From Deltaproteobacteria bacterium (lineage in GTDB: Bacteria; Desulfobacterota; Syntrophia; Syntrophales; UBA2185), in contig JAPLJQ010000460.1 of assembly GCA_026388495.1 (NCBI GenBank), positions 1 through 12,335 on the forward strand: a DNA stretch of 12,335 nucleotides. Direction: 5' to 3'. The notes under the pieces were generated by a model. That model ran no database searches, was not told the origin of the DNA, and saw only the letters and a program-made list of their open reading frames with translations. Both the position numbers and the translations under genes were made by a program. Below, in pieces: positions 6,489 through 12,335 of the stretch. Each line of letters begins with the position of its first letter. Position 1 is the stretch's first letter.

Positions 6489-7452
6489 CCGCTTCCATCC
6501 ATTTCATTTTTCCGAAAAGCCGGAAACACTTTGTACAGTTGACAGGCCAGTCTTTTTTTACGTCCAACCTCATGATCTTGTCCATGAACCACGCCAGCGT
6601 CCGGTAATGTCGGAGTATCCCTTCTTCGATGCCGATTTCCCCAATGTTCCCCAGATATTCCTTGCCAAACACATTGGGATTGTCTCCGTTTGTGGGGTGA
6701 GAAAGATTACAGCAGAAGATGAAATTTCCCAAGTGGTCAAAGGAGATTCCATGGGCGGGATTACAGAAGGGAACCCTGTAATCCGGATGTGCAAATCCTT
6801 CGATACTGATGTTCAATGAAAATGACGGCATGATCCTGCCGGTTATATATCTGATAATTTCTGTATATTCTTCAGCCGTGGGTATGAGGTTTTTCGATAC
6901 GAGAAGGGGCGTCGGGGTGAGCAGGACATACCCAAGGCTTCCTACGCCTATCGATGCGCATAGATGCGCGACTTCCACAATTTCTTCCCTGTTTTCCTTG
7001 TGAACGATGCTTTTGACGGACACAGGAATCTTCTCTTTCACACAGGCTTCGATTGAACTGATGACCCGATCAAAACTTCCTTCTTTTCGTATCATATCGT
7101 GGGAGGCCGACGTTGCACCATCGAGGCTGAAACATACCCCGGCAAGATGATTTCTCAGTCTCGCGTCAAAAAGAGGAAGAATCTTATCTTCAAACAGAAA
7201 ACCGTTGCTGACCAGGCTGAATCGAACCCCATAATCGACCAGAAGATCACATACACTGTTTAACTGGGGGTGAAGAGCGGGTTCGCCGCCCGTCAGACAT
7301 ACATTCATGATGCCTACTGAAGACATTTCTCTGAGGACCAAATCGAGAAGCTCGGGGCTCATATGCGCCCTGGGAGCCACTTTGTCCCGGAGGCAGTGGA
7401 CGCAATCGAAATTACAATGATTCGTGATGTCTATGGCGATGTTATATATCAT
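6460..7452 (-). CDS. Radical SAM/SPASM-type peptide-modifying enzyme, first of a pair
   Basis: The 330-residue product opens with the radical SAM signature C13-x3-C17-x2-C20 (HCNFDCVHC) and has a canonical TGG56E57P58 motif followed by ALHP. Its C-terminal region holds C230, C247, C248 and C306-TK-C309-FRLFGKMKW, consistent with a SPASM/twitch auxiliary cluster as in PqqE-like enzymes. The gene sits 74 bases after the 90-residue peptide gene and next but one to the PqqD-like gene, the arrangement expected when a PqqD-type protein presents a peptide to its radical SAM enzyme. An in-frame stop lies 18 bases upstream of the ATG at 7452, so the start is well bounded, although no good Shine-Dalgarno is seen. 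It overlaps the second enzyme by 29 bases. The retained GGEP motif makes this the more conventional member of the pair. Confidence 0.88.
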   Translation of the reverse strand: MIYNIAIDITNHCNFDCVHCLRDKVAPRAHMSPELLDLVLREMSSVGIMNVCLTGGEPALHPQLNSVCDLLVDYGVRFSLVSNGFLFEDKILPLFDARLRNHLAGVCFSLDGATSASHDMIRKEGSFDRVISSIEACVKEKIPVSVKSIVHKENREEIVEVAHLCASIGVGSLGYVLLTPTPLLVSKNLIPTAEEYTEIIRYITGRIMPSFSLNISIEGFAHPDYRVPFCNPAHGISFDHLGNFIFCCNLSHPTNGDNPNVFGKEYLGNIGEIGIEEGILRHYRTLAWFMDKIMRLDVKKDWPVNCTKCFRLFGKMKWMEADESADNRYR

Positions 7453-7526
7453 ATCATGAACAAAAGGTTAAAAGGTAGGGGCTGCGGAATGGGCTTCCGG
7501 TCACCTCCGAATTTCGGTATGATTTG

Positions 7527-7799
7527 TCATGCTCTTCTTGACGCCAGCCTCGCTAAGATATTCTGCAAGGCATAGTTCACTGCCGTAATAGCCGTTTGCA
7601 GGACAACGTTGGTTGTAGTGACGACATTCAGCAACGCGTAACTTGTTTCAGTGACGGCTTCCACGGCACTCTGAAGGGAAACGCTTGAAGTGGTCGTCGG
7701 ATTGGTAAGGGCATACTGCGTTTTGGTCACCCATGCCCTGACGGTCAGAATCTGGGATTCTTCCCTTATATCGGGTCTGACATATTTTTTTTTGCCCAT
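7527..7799 (-). CDS. Candidate RiPP precursor peptide with tandem 11-residue repeats
   Basis: The 90-residue product matches no family I recognise. Residues 1-22 look like a leader: MGKKKYVRPDIREESQ holds Y6-x-x-P9-x-I11, like the Y-x-x-P-x-L motif bound by RiPP recognition elements in lasso systems. Residues 24-86 form a repetitive Val/Thr/Ala/Leu-rich core. Five 11-residue units start at Y29, V40, Y54, V65 and Y76, with three extra residues (51-53) between the second and third. YAL-x-N occurs at 29, 54 and 76; LQ at 42, 67 and 78. The tail is basic (RLASRRA). There is no signal peptide and no cysteine. The start has AAAGG seven bases upstream and overlaps the PqqD-like gene by 34 bases. Position between a PqqD-like gene and radical SAM genes supports the precursor role; modified residues and leader cut site are unknown. 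Confidence 0.72.
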   Translation of the reverse strand: MGKKKYVRPDIREESQILTVRAWVTKTQYALTNPTTTSSVSLQSAVEAVTETSYALLNVVTTTNVVLQTAITAVNYALQNILARLASRRA

Positions 7800-8044
7800 G
7801 ACACCGCCTTTCTATCAAGCTTGCCGATGAATTCCCGGATATCGTTTTCTACTTCTGTTGCATCCACATCGTATTCTCTCAACATAGCCGCCTTGATATC
7901 ATCGGTATTTTTCCCCTCGTTTAACAACTTAAAAACAAAAAGAGCCGTTTCGTTGAGAAAATAACTCGTACTTTTCTCGACATCGATGATCATGCCTTCG
8001 CCGTCAACTTCTGCAAGAATGATATCATCTTTCATTGCAACCAC
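7766..8044 (-). CDS. PqqD-like peptide chaperone (RiPP recognition element)
   Basis: The 92-residue product fits the PqqD family (PF05402): an N-terminal beta region, a D-VEKSTSYFLNETALFVFKLL segment equivalent to the family's 'dxxxg-xyxLN-tA--iw-ll' pattern, a GKNTDDI turn, and the helix ATEVENDIREFIGKL. PqqD binds the leader of the precursor and delivers it to the radical SAM enzyme; here the likely partners are the 90-residue peptide encoded next and the two radical SAM proteins. The listed start is a GTG with GGAAAG just upstream; an ATG at 8035 would shorten it by three residues. Its 3' end overlaps the peptide gene by 34 bases. It lies 38 bases after the HD-GYP gene. It may correspond to ScmD of the Scm cassette (memory, not checked). 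Confidence 0.85.
   Translation of the reverse strand: MVAMKDDIILAEVDGEGMIIDVEKSTSYFLNETALFVFKLLNEGKNTDDIKAAMLREYDVDATEVENDIREFIGKLDRKAVSWAKKNMSDPI
7807..7811 (-). promoter_or_regulatory. Ribosome binding site of the peptide gene
   Basis: AAAGG lies seven bases before the ATG at 7799, inside the 3' end of the PqqD-like gene. It supports genuine translation of the 90-residue peptide and coupling to the gene upstream. Confidence 0.5.
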
Positions 8045-8082
8045 AAATCTTTCCGATATCTACTTTAAGGAACTCCACCCAC

Positions 8083-9123
8083 TCATTTAAATTGAGGAAA
8101 TTCATTTTCCTGCGCACCACCGGTAATCACAAGGACAGGGTTTTCTTTTAAATTGATTGTCCTGTCATCTGTGATGCGATCTCCATGTCCATCAAAGAGG
8201 ATACTGATGATCGGTTTCAACGGCTGATCTGCGTTTGTGGCGATAACCCTGCCAATCGCTTTGTTGTTCAGTTTTACATAGCTTCCTATGGGATAAAGAG
8301 ATATTTCCTCAAGGAATTCTTTGAGTATTTTATGGGAAAACATTTGATTTTTTGTCTCCACCAGTTCCCGCACAGAAGCAAATTGCATAATGGCCTTCTT
8401 GTGGGGACGGTCATGGGTCATCGCTTCGTATGAATCGCATATCCCGACAATTTTGGCATATTCGTCAATGTCATCTCCTTTTAAGCCTTGAGGATACCCC
8501 TGTCCATTTTCCCTCTCATGATGCTCATGGGCCGTTCGATAAAGCCATGGGCAATCATCCTTAAATACGTACAGGATATTTTTCCCCATCTCGGGATGAC
8601 GTTTGATCAGGGACAATTCAGATTCGCTGAACGGGTCTTTTTTGGTGATCACGCTGTCGGGAATCATGAACATTCCAACGTCATAAAGCAATGACGCTAA
8701 AGCCAGTTCGTTGAGCTTTACCCGGGAATACCCCAAGCGTATACCCATTTTCAGTGCATAGATCATCACATTGACGGGATGTGAAATCGAATAGTCTTCG
8801 CCGTGACCGTAGGTAATGGTTAATTGATACATCCGCTCCAAGACACCTTTTGATTCAATGACCCTGTTTATCGAAAGAAAGGCGTCTGCAAGTTGAATGG
8901 TCTGGTTTTGAACAACCCTGTTTTTTACGTCAAGGATGAAATCCTGGAGAGACCGATATGTTTTGTCCGCATCCGCCTTATCTTTCTGAACCTGGATGTT
9001 CGCCTGCTCAGATAAGACAGTCCCCCTGTCAGCGCCGGACCGCAGTTCGTCTATATCACTGAAACGTACCGGGTTCTGCTTTTCTTCTGGTTTTTCTCTG
9101 ATTAAATCACTTGTGCGTGTCAT
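8083..9123 (-). CDS. HD-GYP domain protein with a degenerate HD motif
   Basis: The 346-residue product has an N-terminal helical region without recognised domain, then an HD-GYP domain at about 95-265: H115 in ISHPVNV, LLY147D148VGM, H176 in KRHPEMGK, H201-H202 in EHHEREN, the G207-QGYP211 motif, and D230 in GICDSYEAM. HD-GYP proteins hydrolyse cyclic di-GMP. The namesake His-Asp is Tyr-Asp here and the following lysine is methionine, so a metal ligand is missing and activity may be lost or changed; the protein may be a cyclic di-GMP sensor. The last ~75 residues (YVKLNNKAIGRVI) form a small beta-rich tail seen after HD-GYP domains. It is first in the minus-strand block and divergent from the export genes, so it could link cyclic di-GMP to polysaccharide output; this is inference. 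Confidence 0.85.
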   Translation of the reverse strand: MTRTSDLIREKPEEKQNPVRFSDIDELRSGADRGTVLSEQANIQVQKDKADADKTYRSLQDFILDVKNRVVQNQTIQLADAFLSINRVIESKGVLERMYQLTITYGHGEDYSISHPVNVMIYALKMGIRLGYSRVKLNELALASLLYDVGMFMIPDSVITKKDPFSESELSLIKRHPEMGKNILYVFKDDCPWLYRTAHEHHERENGQGYPQGLKGDDIDEYAKIVGICDSYEAMTHDRPHKKAIMQFASVRELVETKNQMFSHKILKEFLEEISLYPIGSYVKLNNKAIGRVIATNADQPLKPIISILFDGHGDRITDDRTINLKENPVLVITGGAQENEFPQFK

Positions 9124-9206
9124 GTTATATGTTTCCCCGATTAATCATTACGTAAAAAAATCCTTTATTTGTTATTTAGATTATTTTACTTCAAATATCA
9201 AACAGA

Positions 9207-9235
9207 TTATAATATATTGAATTTAAAATTGAAAC
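9207..9235 (-). promoter_or_regulatory. Candidate promoter of the minus-strand operon
   Basis: A perfect TATAAT (minus strand, 9212-9207) lies 17 bases after a weak -35, TTTCAA (9235-9230), in a very AT-rich tract upstream of the HD-GYP gene. The implied leader is about 75 bases. The -35 matches consensus at only three of six positions, and AT-rich tracts give such -10 boxes by chance. Confidence 0.3.
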
Positions 9236-9304
9236 CAATTTTGTTGAACATCAGTCAGTCCTTTTTCACAACATGCAGTAAGCGACCTTTGAATTGCGCC
9301 CTTT

Positions 9305-9380
9305 CCTGTCATTCCCGTGACAACGGGAAACCGGATAATCCCCGAATTTACAGGATTTCCGCCTTCTCGGGAGTGTCAGG
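9305..9380. repeat. Second inverted repeat element, same type as at 3667-3747
   Basis: The left arm 9305-9332 begins CCTGTCATTCCCG and ends CGGGAAACC; the right arm 9353-9380, read on the other strand, begins CCTGACACTCCCG and ends CGGAAATCC. A 20-base loop separates them, as in the copy at 3667-3747, and the outer TGTCATTCC is shared. It is non-coding and lies between divergent genes. Confidence 0.6.
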
Positions 9381-9462
9381 GTGAGAATATTTTCAGAGCG
9401 TTCAAAAGTCCCTGTAATTTAGAGGGCGGAGCTGTATCATGACAATAAAATCATAAAAATTC

Positions 9463-9491
9463 TTGACTTTGCATATTTCTTTTAGTGTAAT
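9463..9491 (+). promoter_or_regulatory. Sigma-70-type promoter of the export genes
   Basis: TTGACT (9463-9468) and TGTAAT (9486-9491) are separated by 17 bases and match the -35 and -10 consensus at five of six positions each. The -10 ends 43 bases before the chosen start of the Wza-like gene. This is the best promoter match seen in the window. Confidence 0.5.
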
Positions 9492-9521
9492 TAACATGTT
9501 ATAAGTTGACATTCGGAATAT

Positions 9522-9525
9522 GGAG
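9522..9525 (+). promoter_or_regulatory. Ribosome binding site fixing the Wza-like start
   Basis: GGAG lies nine bases before the ATG at 9535. It overlaps the alternative ATG at 9520, which itself has no such site, so the downstream start is preferred. Confidence 0.5.
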
Positions 9526-9534
9526 AAATACAAA

Positions 9535-10722
9535 ATGCTCGGCAAGACAACTAAATTTTCGGCGATCTTATTCGGCATGCTCGTTTTTTTTATATCGGCC
9601 TGCAGCACCACCCTTGAAGCGCCAGGCATCCGGGTCAAGGATTTCAAAGAACCTTCCAGTTTGTCCCCCGCAGAGCTTCAAGCCAAACAGCAAAATGAAA
9701 TGCAAGAAATCGTCAGGCTGAGCCAGGTTAAGGGAAATGCTGTTTTTACGGAAAGAAACGGCGTTCCTGAATATATCATCGGCCCGGGGGACATCCTCAC
9801 GATTAATCTCTGGATCCCTTCTTCCTTCTCAACAGGGGATAGAAGCCGATTCTTTGAAGAAGGTTACAAACAAAACACTTATACAATGCTTGTCCGGCAG
9901 GATGGAAAGATATCCTATCTGTTTGGCGATGATATTCCAGTGAGCGGTCTCACGGTAAATGAATTCAGGACCGTCCTTACAAAACAGGTTAAAACATACA
10001 TCAGAAACCCGAGAGTAGAACTCCTGGTTAAGGAATATAAAAGCAAGAACGCTCTGCTCTTCGGACAGATCAATATCCTGCAGCAGGGAACCTCCGGCCC
10101 CGGAAAGTATCCCCTCATGGGTAAAACAACCGCCCTGGACCTCATTGTATCGGCAGGAGGCGCCATATCCGGACGGGATGCTGCTAACGCAGACATGCGA
10201 AATGTCGAGATCGTCAGAAAAGGGAAAAGATATACCCTCAACCTTTACAATGCCATGTTCAGGGGAGATATCACCCAGAATATTATCCTCGATGATGGAG
10301 ATATTGTGACCGTCCCGGAACTTCCCACCTTCGGCGAGCGGGTCTATGTCTTTGGAGAAGTCAACTATCAGGGTGTTTACCGGCTCAAGGACGCCTATGA
10401 CCTGCTGGCGGCTATAGGCCATGCCGGCAGCCCAACCGCCGTTGCCATAAAATCCGATATCAAGGTCATCCGGGAATACAAAGAGAGACCGGGAAAACCG
10501 ATCATCCTCTCTGCCAACCTTGATGAAATACTCAAAAGGGGCGACCTTGCCCAGAACATCAAGCTCCAGGACGGCGACGTCGTCTATGTTCCCCGCCAAA
10601 TCATCGGCGATATCAACGAGTTCATTCTAAATACCACACCCCTTCTGGAATACCTTCTGAAGTATCCAAGGGGCTATACGGATGCCTATTTCCTCAATCC
10701 GGCAAACAAATTGCGTTATTAA
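9535..10722 (+). CDS. Wza-like outer-membrane polysaccharide export lipoprotein
   Basis: The 395-residue product starts with a lipoprotein signal: MLGKTTKFSA, a hydrophobic stretch, and the lipobox FISAC23, so the mature protein would be lipidated at C23. A polysaccharide export domain follows with the hallmark EYIIG83PGD86 and DGKISYLFGDDIPVSG. Two SLBB-type beta-grasp segments come next (ALLFGQINILQQG... and VYVFGEVNYQGVY...), each followed by an LDLI-AGG or LLAAIGHAG helix and a DGDIV or DGDVV strand. Wza-type proteins form the outer-membrane channel for capsule or exopolysaccharide and work with a Wzc kinase, encoded 24 bases downstream. ATG 9535 was chosen because GGAG lies nine bases upstream and the signal peptide then has normal length; ATG 9520 would add five residues. 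In PEP-CTERM loci a related subfamily is used; I cannot separate the two. Confidence 0.9.
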   Translation: MLGKTTKFSAILFGMLVFFISACSTTLEAPGIRVKDFKEPSSLSPAELQAKQQNEMQEIVRLSQVKGNAVFTERNGVPEYIIGPGDILTINLWIPSSFSTGDRSRFFEEGYKQNTYTMLVRQDGKISYLFGDDIPVSGLTVNEFRTVLTKQVKTYIRNPRVELLVKEYKSKNALLFGQINILQQGTSGPGKYPLMGKTTALDLIVSAGGAISGRDAANADMRNVEIVRKGKRYTLNLYNAMFRGDITQNIILDDGDIVTVPELPTFGERVYVFGEVNYQGVYRLKDAYDLLAAIGHAGSPTAVAIKSDIKVIREYKERPGKPIILSANLDEILKRGDLAQNIKLQDGDVVYVPRQIIGDINEFILNTTPLLEYLLKYPRGYTDAYFLNPANKLRY

Positions 10723-10746
10723 TGTTCATTTGGAGATCTGCACAGT

Positions 10747-12335
10747 ATGGCAAAATATGACCTGAACCTGAGAGACTACTGGCGTACGATTCGGAAAAGG
10801 AAATTCATCATTTTCTTCACTGTGGTTTCCATGGGCTTTTTCAGCCTCTTCTGGTCCATCATCGGGAAGCCAACCCCCATCTACAAGACCAGCACCAGTA
10901 TCAAGATCGAAAGAAGCGGCTCCGTAACAGGCCTCTATGCGCAGTCATTCGCCTTCTCTCCCACCAACTACCTGGAAACGCAATCATCCGTAATAAAGAG
11001 CTATGTTCTTCTGGAAGCGGTGGCAAAACAGTTGAGCCTCATACCACCGGGGCTGACTTCAGACCAGATTCGGACCAACAGCCAATACCTGAATATCGTC
11101 CTTGATCTGAAAACAAGGGTGGAAACGGAGCAGGAAGGCAATACCGATATTATCAATATCATTGTGTCATCGGAAGACCCGAAATTCGCCCAGCGACTTG
11201 CGAACACGATTGCCCGTGTTTTCAAAGAGGAACACATTCTCGATCTCAACCGAAGAACCTTCGAAGCGAAGAAATTTCTGGAGAGCCAGCTAAAGCTTGT
11301 CAAGACAAAGACGAATAAATCCGAAGAAGAGGTTCGGCAATACAGGGAAAACAACAAACTCATATCCCTTGACGCCCAGTCCTCCGGTCTCCTTGGCCAG
11401 GCAGCCAAACTGCAAGCGTCATATGATCTGGATGCATCCACATTACAGAAGATAAACGAGATATCCGGAATCCTCGAAAAGGCGGGACAAAAACCTCTGA
11501 CGTCGAAAACGTCGTTCTATGTTGACGATGCCCCGACGATGTACAAAGGATTGAATGACCGTCTCGTGCAGCTCATCATGGATAGAGATACCCTTCTTCT
11601 GACGTACACGGAAAACTTTCCCCAGGTTCAGGAAATCAGAAAGCAGATTCACGAGATTATCAGTACCATGAAATCCCAGTTGGCTTCCCGGAAGAAATCC
11701 CTGGAGGCAAACATCAAGTCGCTTAGAAGTCAAATAAAGGACATCGATGAGAAGATCATGCAAATTCCCGAAAGGGGCCTGGACCTGGCCAGACTGGAAA
11801 GGGATGTCGGCGTCAACCGGGAAGTCTACACCCTTCTTGAAAAGAAATATCAGGAGGCGCTGATCCAGGAGGCGGAAAAGATCGAAGAAGTGAAGATCGT
11901 AAAACCCGCGCTGGAACCCACCATGCCGATCAATCCACCCAAAACGGCCGCCAATACAACCTTAGGAACGATTATCGGATTGATTCTGGGGATTGTCTTC
12001 GCTTTCATGATAGAAACATTCGATACCTCCATCGGGGCTATTGAAGAAGTCGAGGAATCCCTGGGGGTAAAAGTTCTTGGCATCATTCCCTTCGTCAGCC
12101 TGGATGAAATCAAGACCACTCTCCAGGAAAAATTAAAAGGAAATGTCGATGACGAGATTGTCCGAAAAACCACACGCCTCATTTCACATTTTCTACCGAC
12201 ATCGACCACTGCAGAAAATTACCGTGCCCTTAGAACCAACTTCAATTTCATCAATCTTGATCATAATATCAAGACCGTTGTTTTTACCAGCTCATCGCCG
12301 GAGGAAGGAAAAACGACAATTAGTGTCAATCTGGC
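10747..12335 (+). CDS. Wzc-like chain-length regulator and tyrosine autokinase, 3'-truncated by the window edge
   Basis: The frame is open from the ATG at 10747 to the window end, giving 529 residues without a stop; members are usually 700-750 residues long. Order: a short cytoplasmic start (MAKYDLNLRDYWRTIRKRK), first membrane helix at about 20-41, a Wzz periplasmic domain (YKTSTSIKIERSG), long coiled-coil helices at about 170-370 containing a GNVR-like segment (LARLERDVGVNREVYTLLEK), a proline-rich PALEPTMPINPP, and a second membrane helix at 405-422. The kinase domain follows: AENYRALRTNFNFI and the Walker A S515-S-S-P-E-E-G-K522-T-T, where the window ends. BY-kinases control polymer length and export by cycles of tyrosine phosphorylation reversed by Wzb phosphatases; the gene at 1215 is the obvious candidate. 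GGAG lies 11 bases before the start. Wzz and kinase are fused here, unlike many PEP-CTERM loci. Confidence 0.9.
   Translation, partial: MAKYDLNLRDYWRTIRKRKFIIFFTVVSMGFFSLFWSIIGKPTPIYKTSTSIKIERSGSVTGLYAQSFAFSPTNYLETQSSVIKSYVLLEAVAKQLSLIPPGLTSDQIRTNSQYLNIVLDLKTRVETEQEGNTDIINIIVSSEDPKFAQRLANTIARVFKEEHILDLNRRTFEAKKFLESQLKLVKTKTNKSEEEVRQYRENNKLISLDAQSSGLLGQAAKLQASYDLDASTLQKINEISGILEKAGQKPLTSKTSFYVDDAPTMYKGLNDRLVQLIMDRDTLLLTYTENFPQVQEIRKQIHEIISTMKSQLASRKKSLEANIKSLRSQIKDIDEKIMQIPERGLDLARLERDVGVNREVYTLLEKKYQEALIQEAEKIEEVKIVKPALEPTMPINPPKTAANTTLGTIIGLILGIVFAFMIETFDTSIGAIEEVEESLGVKVLGIIPFVSLDEIKTTLQEKLKGNVDDEIVRKTTRLISHFLPTSTTAENYRALRTNFNFINLDHNIKTVVFTSSSPEEGKTTISVNL

Larger units (their letters stand above)
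9124..9534. other. Divergent intergenic region between the RiPP block and export genes
   Basis: These 411 bases hold no gene I can support. The left third is strongly AT-rich and carries the candidate minus-strand promoter, the middle holds an inverted repeat, and the right end carries a good plus-strand promoter. Short open frames here show no coding character. Confidence 0.6.

Noticed and set aside
6094..6819. 241-codon open frame on the plus strand opposite the radical SAM genes
   Set aside because: It runs antisense across two clear radical SAM genes, has no recognisable domain and no ribosome binding site; it mirrors their codon use.
7453..7526. Attenuator hairpin between the peptide gene and the first radical SAM gene
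   Set aside because: Only a five-base self-complementary run (CCGAA/TTCGG, one-base loop) is seen, too weak to call, although some drop in downstream expression would make sense here.
4455..7799. Lasso-peptide cluster, suggested by the YxxP leader, HPr-kinase-like and nucleotidyltransferase genes
   Set aside because: There is no asparagine-synthetase-like cyclase and no B2-type protease, while two SPASM radical SAM enzymes are present; the peptide lacks a lasso-type core with an early Gly and an Asp/Glu at position 7 to 9.
9402..9647. 81-codon minus-strand frame across the export-gene promoter
   Set aside because: It covers the -35/-10 pair, the start and the lipoprotein signal of the Wza-like gene; no family resemblance.
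9829..10599. 256-codon open frame on the minus strand opposite the Wza-like gene
   Set aside because: The plus strand encodes an unmistakable polysaccharide export protein here; the antisense product resembles nothing.
1..12335. CRISPR arrays, tRNA or rRNA genes, insertion sequences
   Set aside because: No regular direct repeats with spacers, no cloverleaf or rRNA-like stretch, and no transposase gene were seen on either strand.

Overview
The window looks like part of a chromosome from a Gram-negative, mid-GC anaerobe, most likely a deltaproteobacterium (Desulfobacterota, Syntrophus/Syntrophobacter-like). The reasons are an outer-membrane polysaccharide export lipoprotein, an ExeA-type ATPase, an HD-GYP protein, and two short inverted repeats of the 'TGTCATTCC...GGAATGACA' kind that I associate with such genomes. 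The assignment is inference; no rRNA or other marker gene is present.

Layout. Left arm, plus strand: the 3' part of a HAMP-GAF-PAS signalling protein (1-1136), a Wzb-like low-molecular-weight tyrosine phosphatase (1215-1667) and an ExeA/PEP-CTERM-locus-type AAA ATPase (1658-2455). Centre, minus strand, transcribed from about 9.2 kb down to 2.5 kb: a degenerate HD-GYP protein, a PqqD-like peptide-binding protein, a 90-residue repeat peptide, two related radical SAM/SPASM enzymes, an HPr-kinase-like ATPase, a small ER-type S26 peptidase, a Tat-signal protein with an MraZ-like domain and, beyond an inverted repeat, a PF14907-type nucleotidyltransferase. Right arm, plus strand: a Wza-like export lipoprotein (9535-10722) and a Wzc-like chain-length regulator/tyrosine kinase that runs off the end (10747-12335).

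The two arms carry the parts of an exopolysaccharide export locus: Wza channel, Wzc kinase, Wzb phosphatase and locus ATPase. The minus-strand block between them reads as a RiPP (ribosomally made, post-translationally modified peptide) operon. The PqqD-like protein would hold the leader of the 90-residue peptide, the two SPASM radical SAM enzymes would modify its core, the HPr-kinase-like protein could phosphorylate the product, and the S26 peptidase could cleave it. From PqqD to the peptidase, four of five gene junctions overlap by 22 to 34 bases, which points to coordinated expression.

The most interesting object is the candidate precursor at 7527-7799. It has a lysine-rich leader with a Y-x-x-P-x-I motif like leaders bound by RiPP recognition elements. 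Its core is built of five 11-residue units that alternate between a YAL-x-N type and a V-x-LQ type. From memory, unverified, the enzyme set resembles the 'SynChlorMet' (Scm) cassette of NCBIfam/TIGRFAMs, for which I recall no precursor being identified. If that holds, this peptide is a candidate for the missing substrate.
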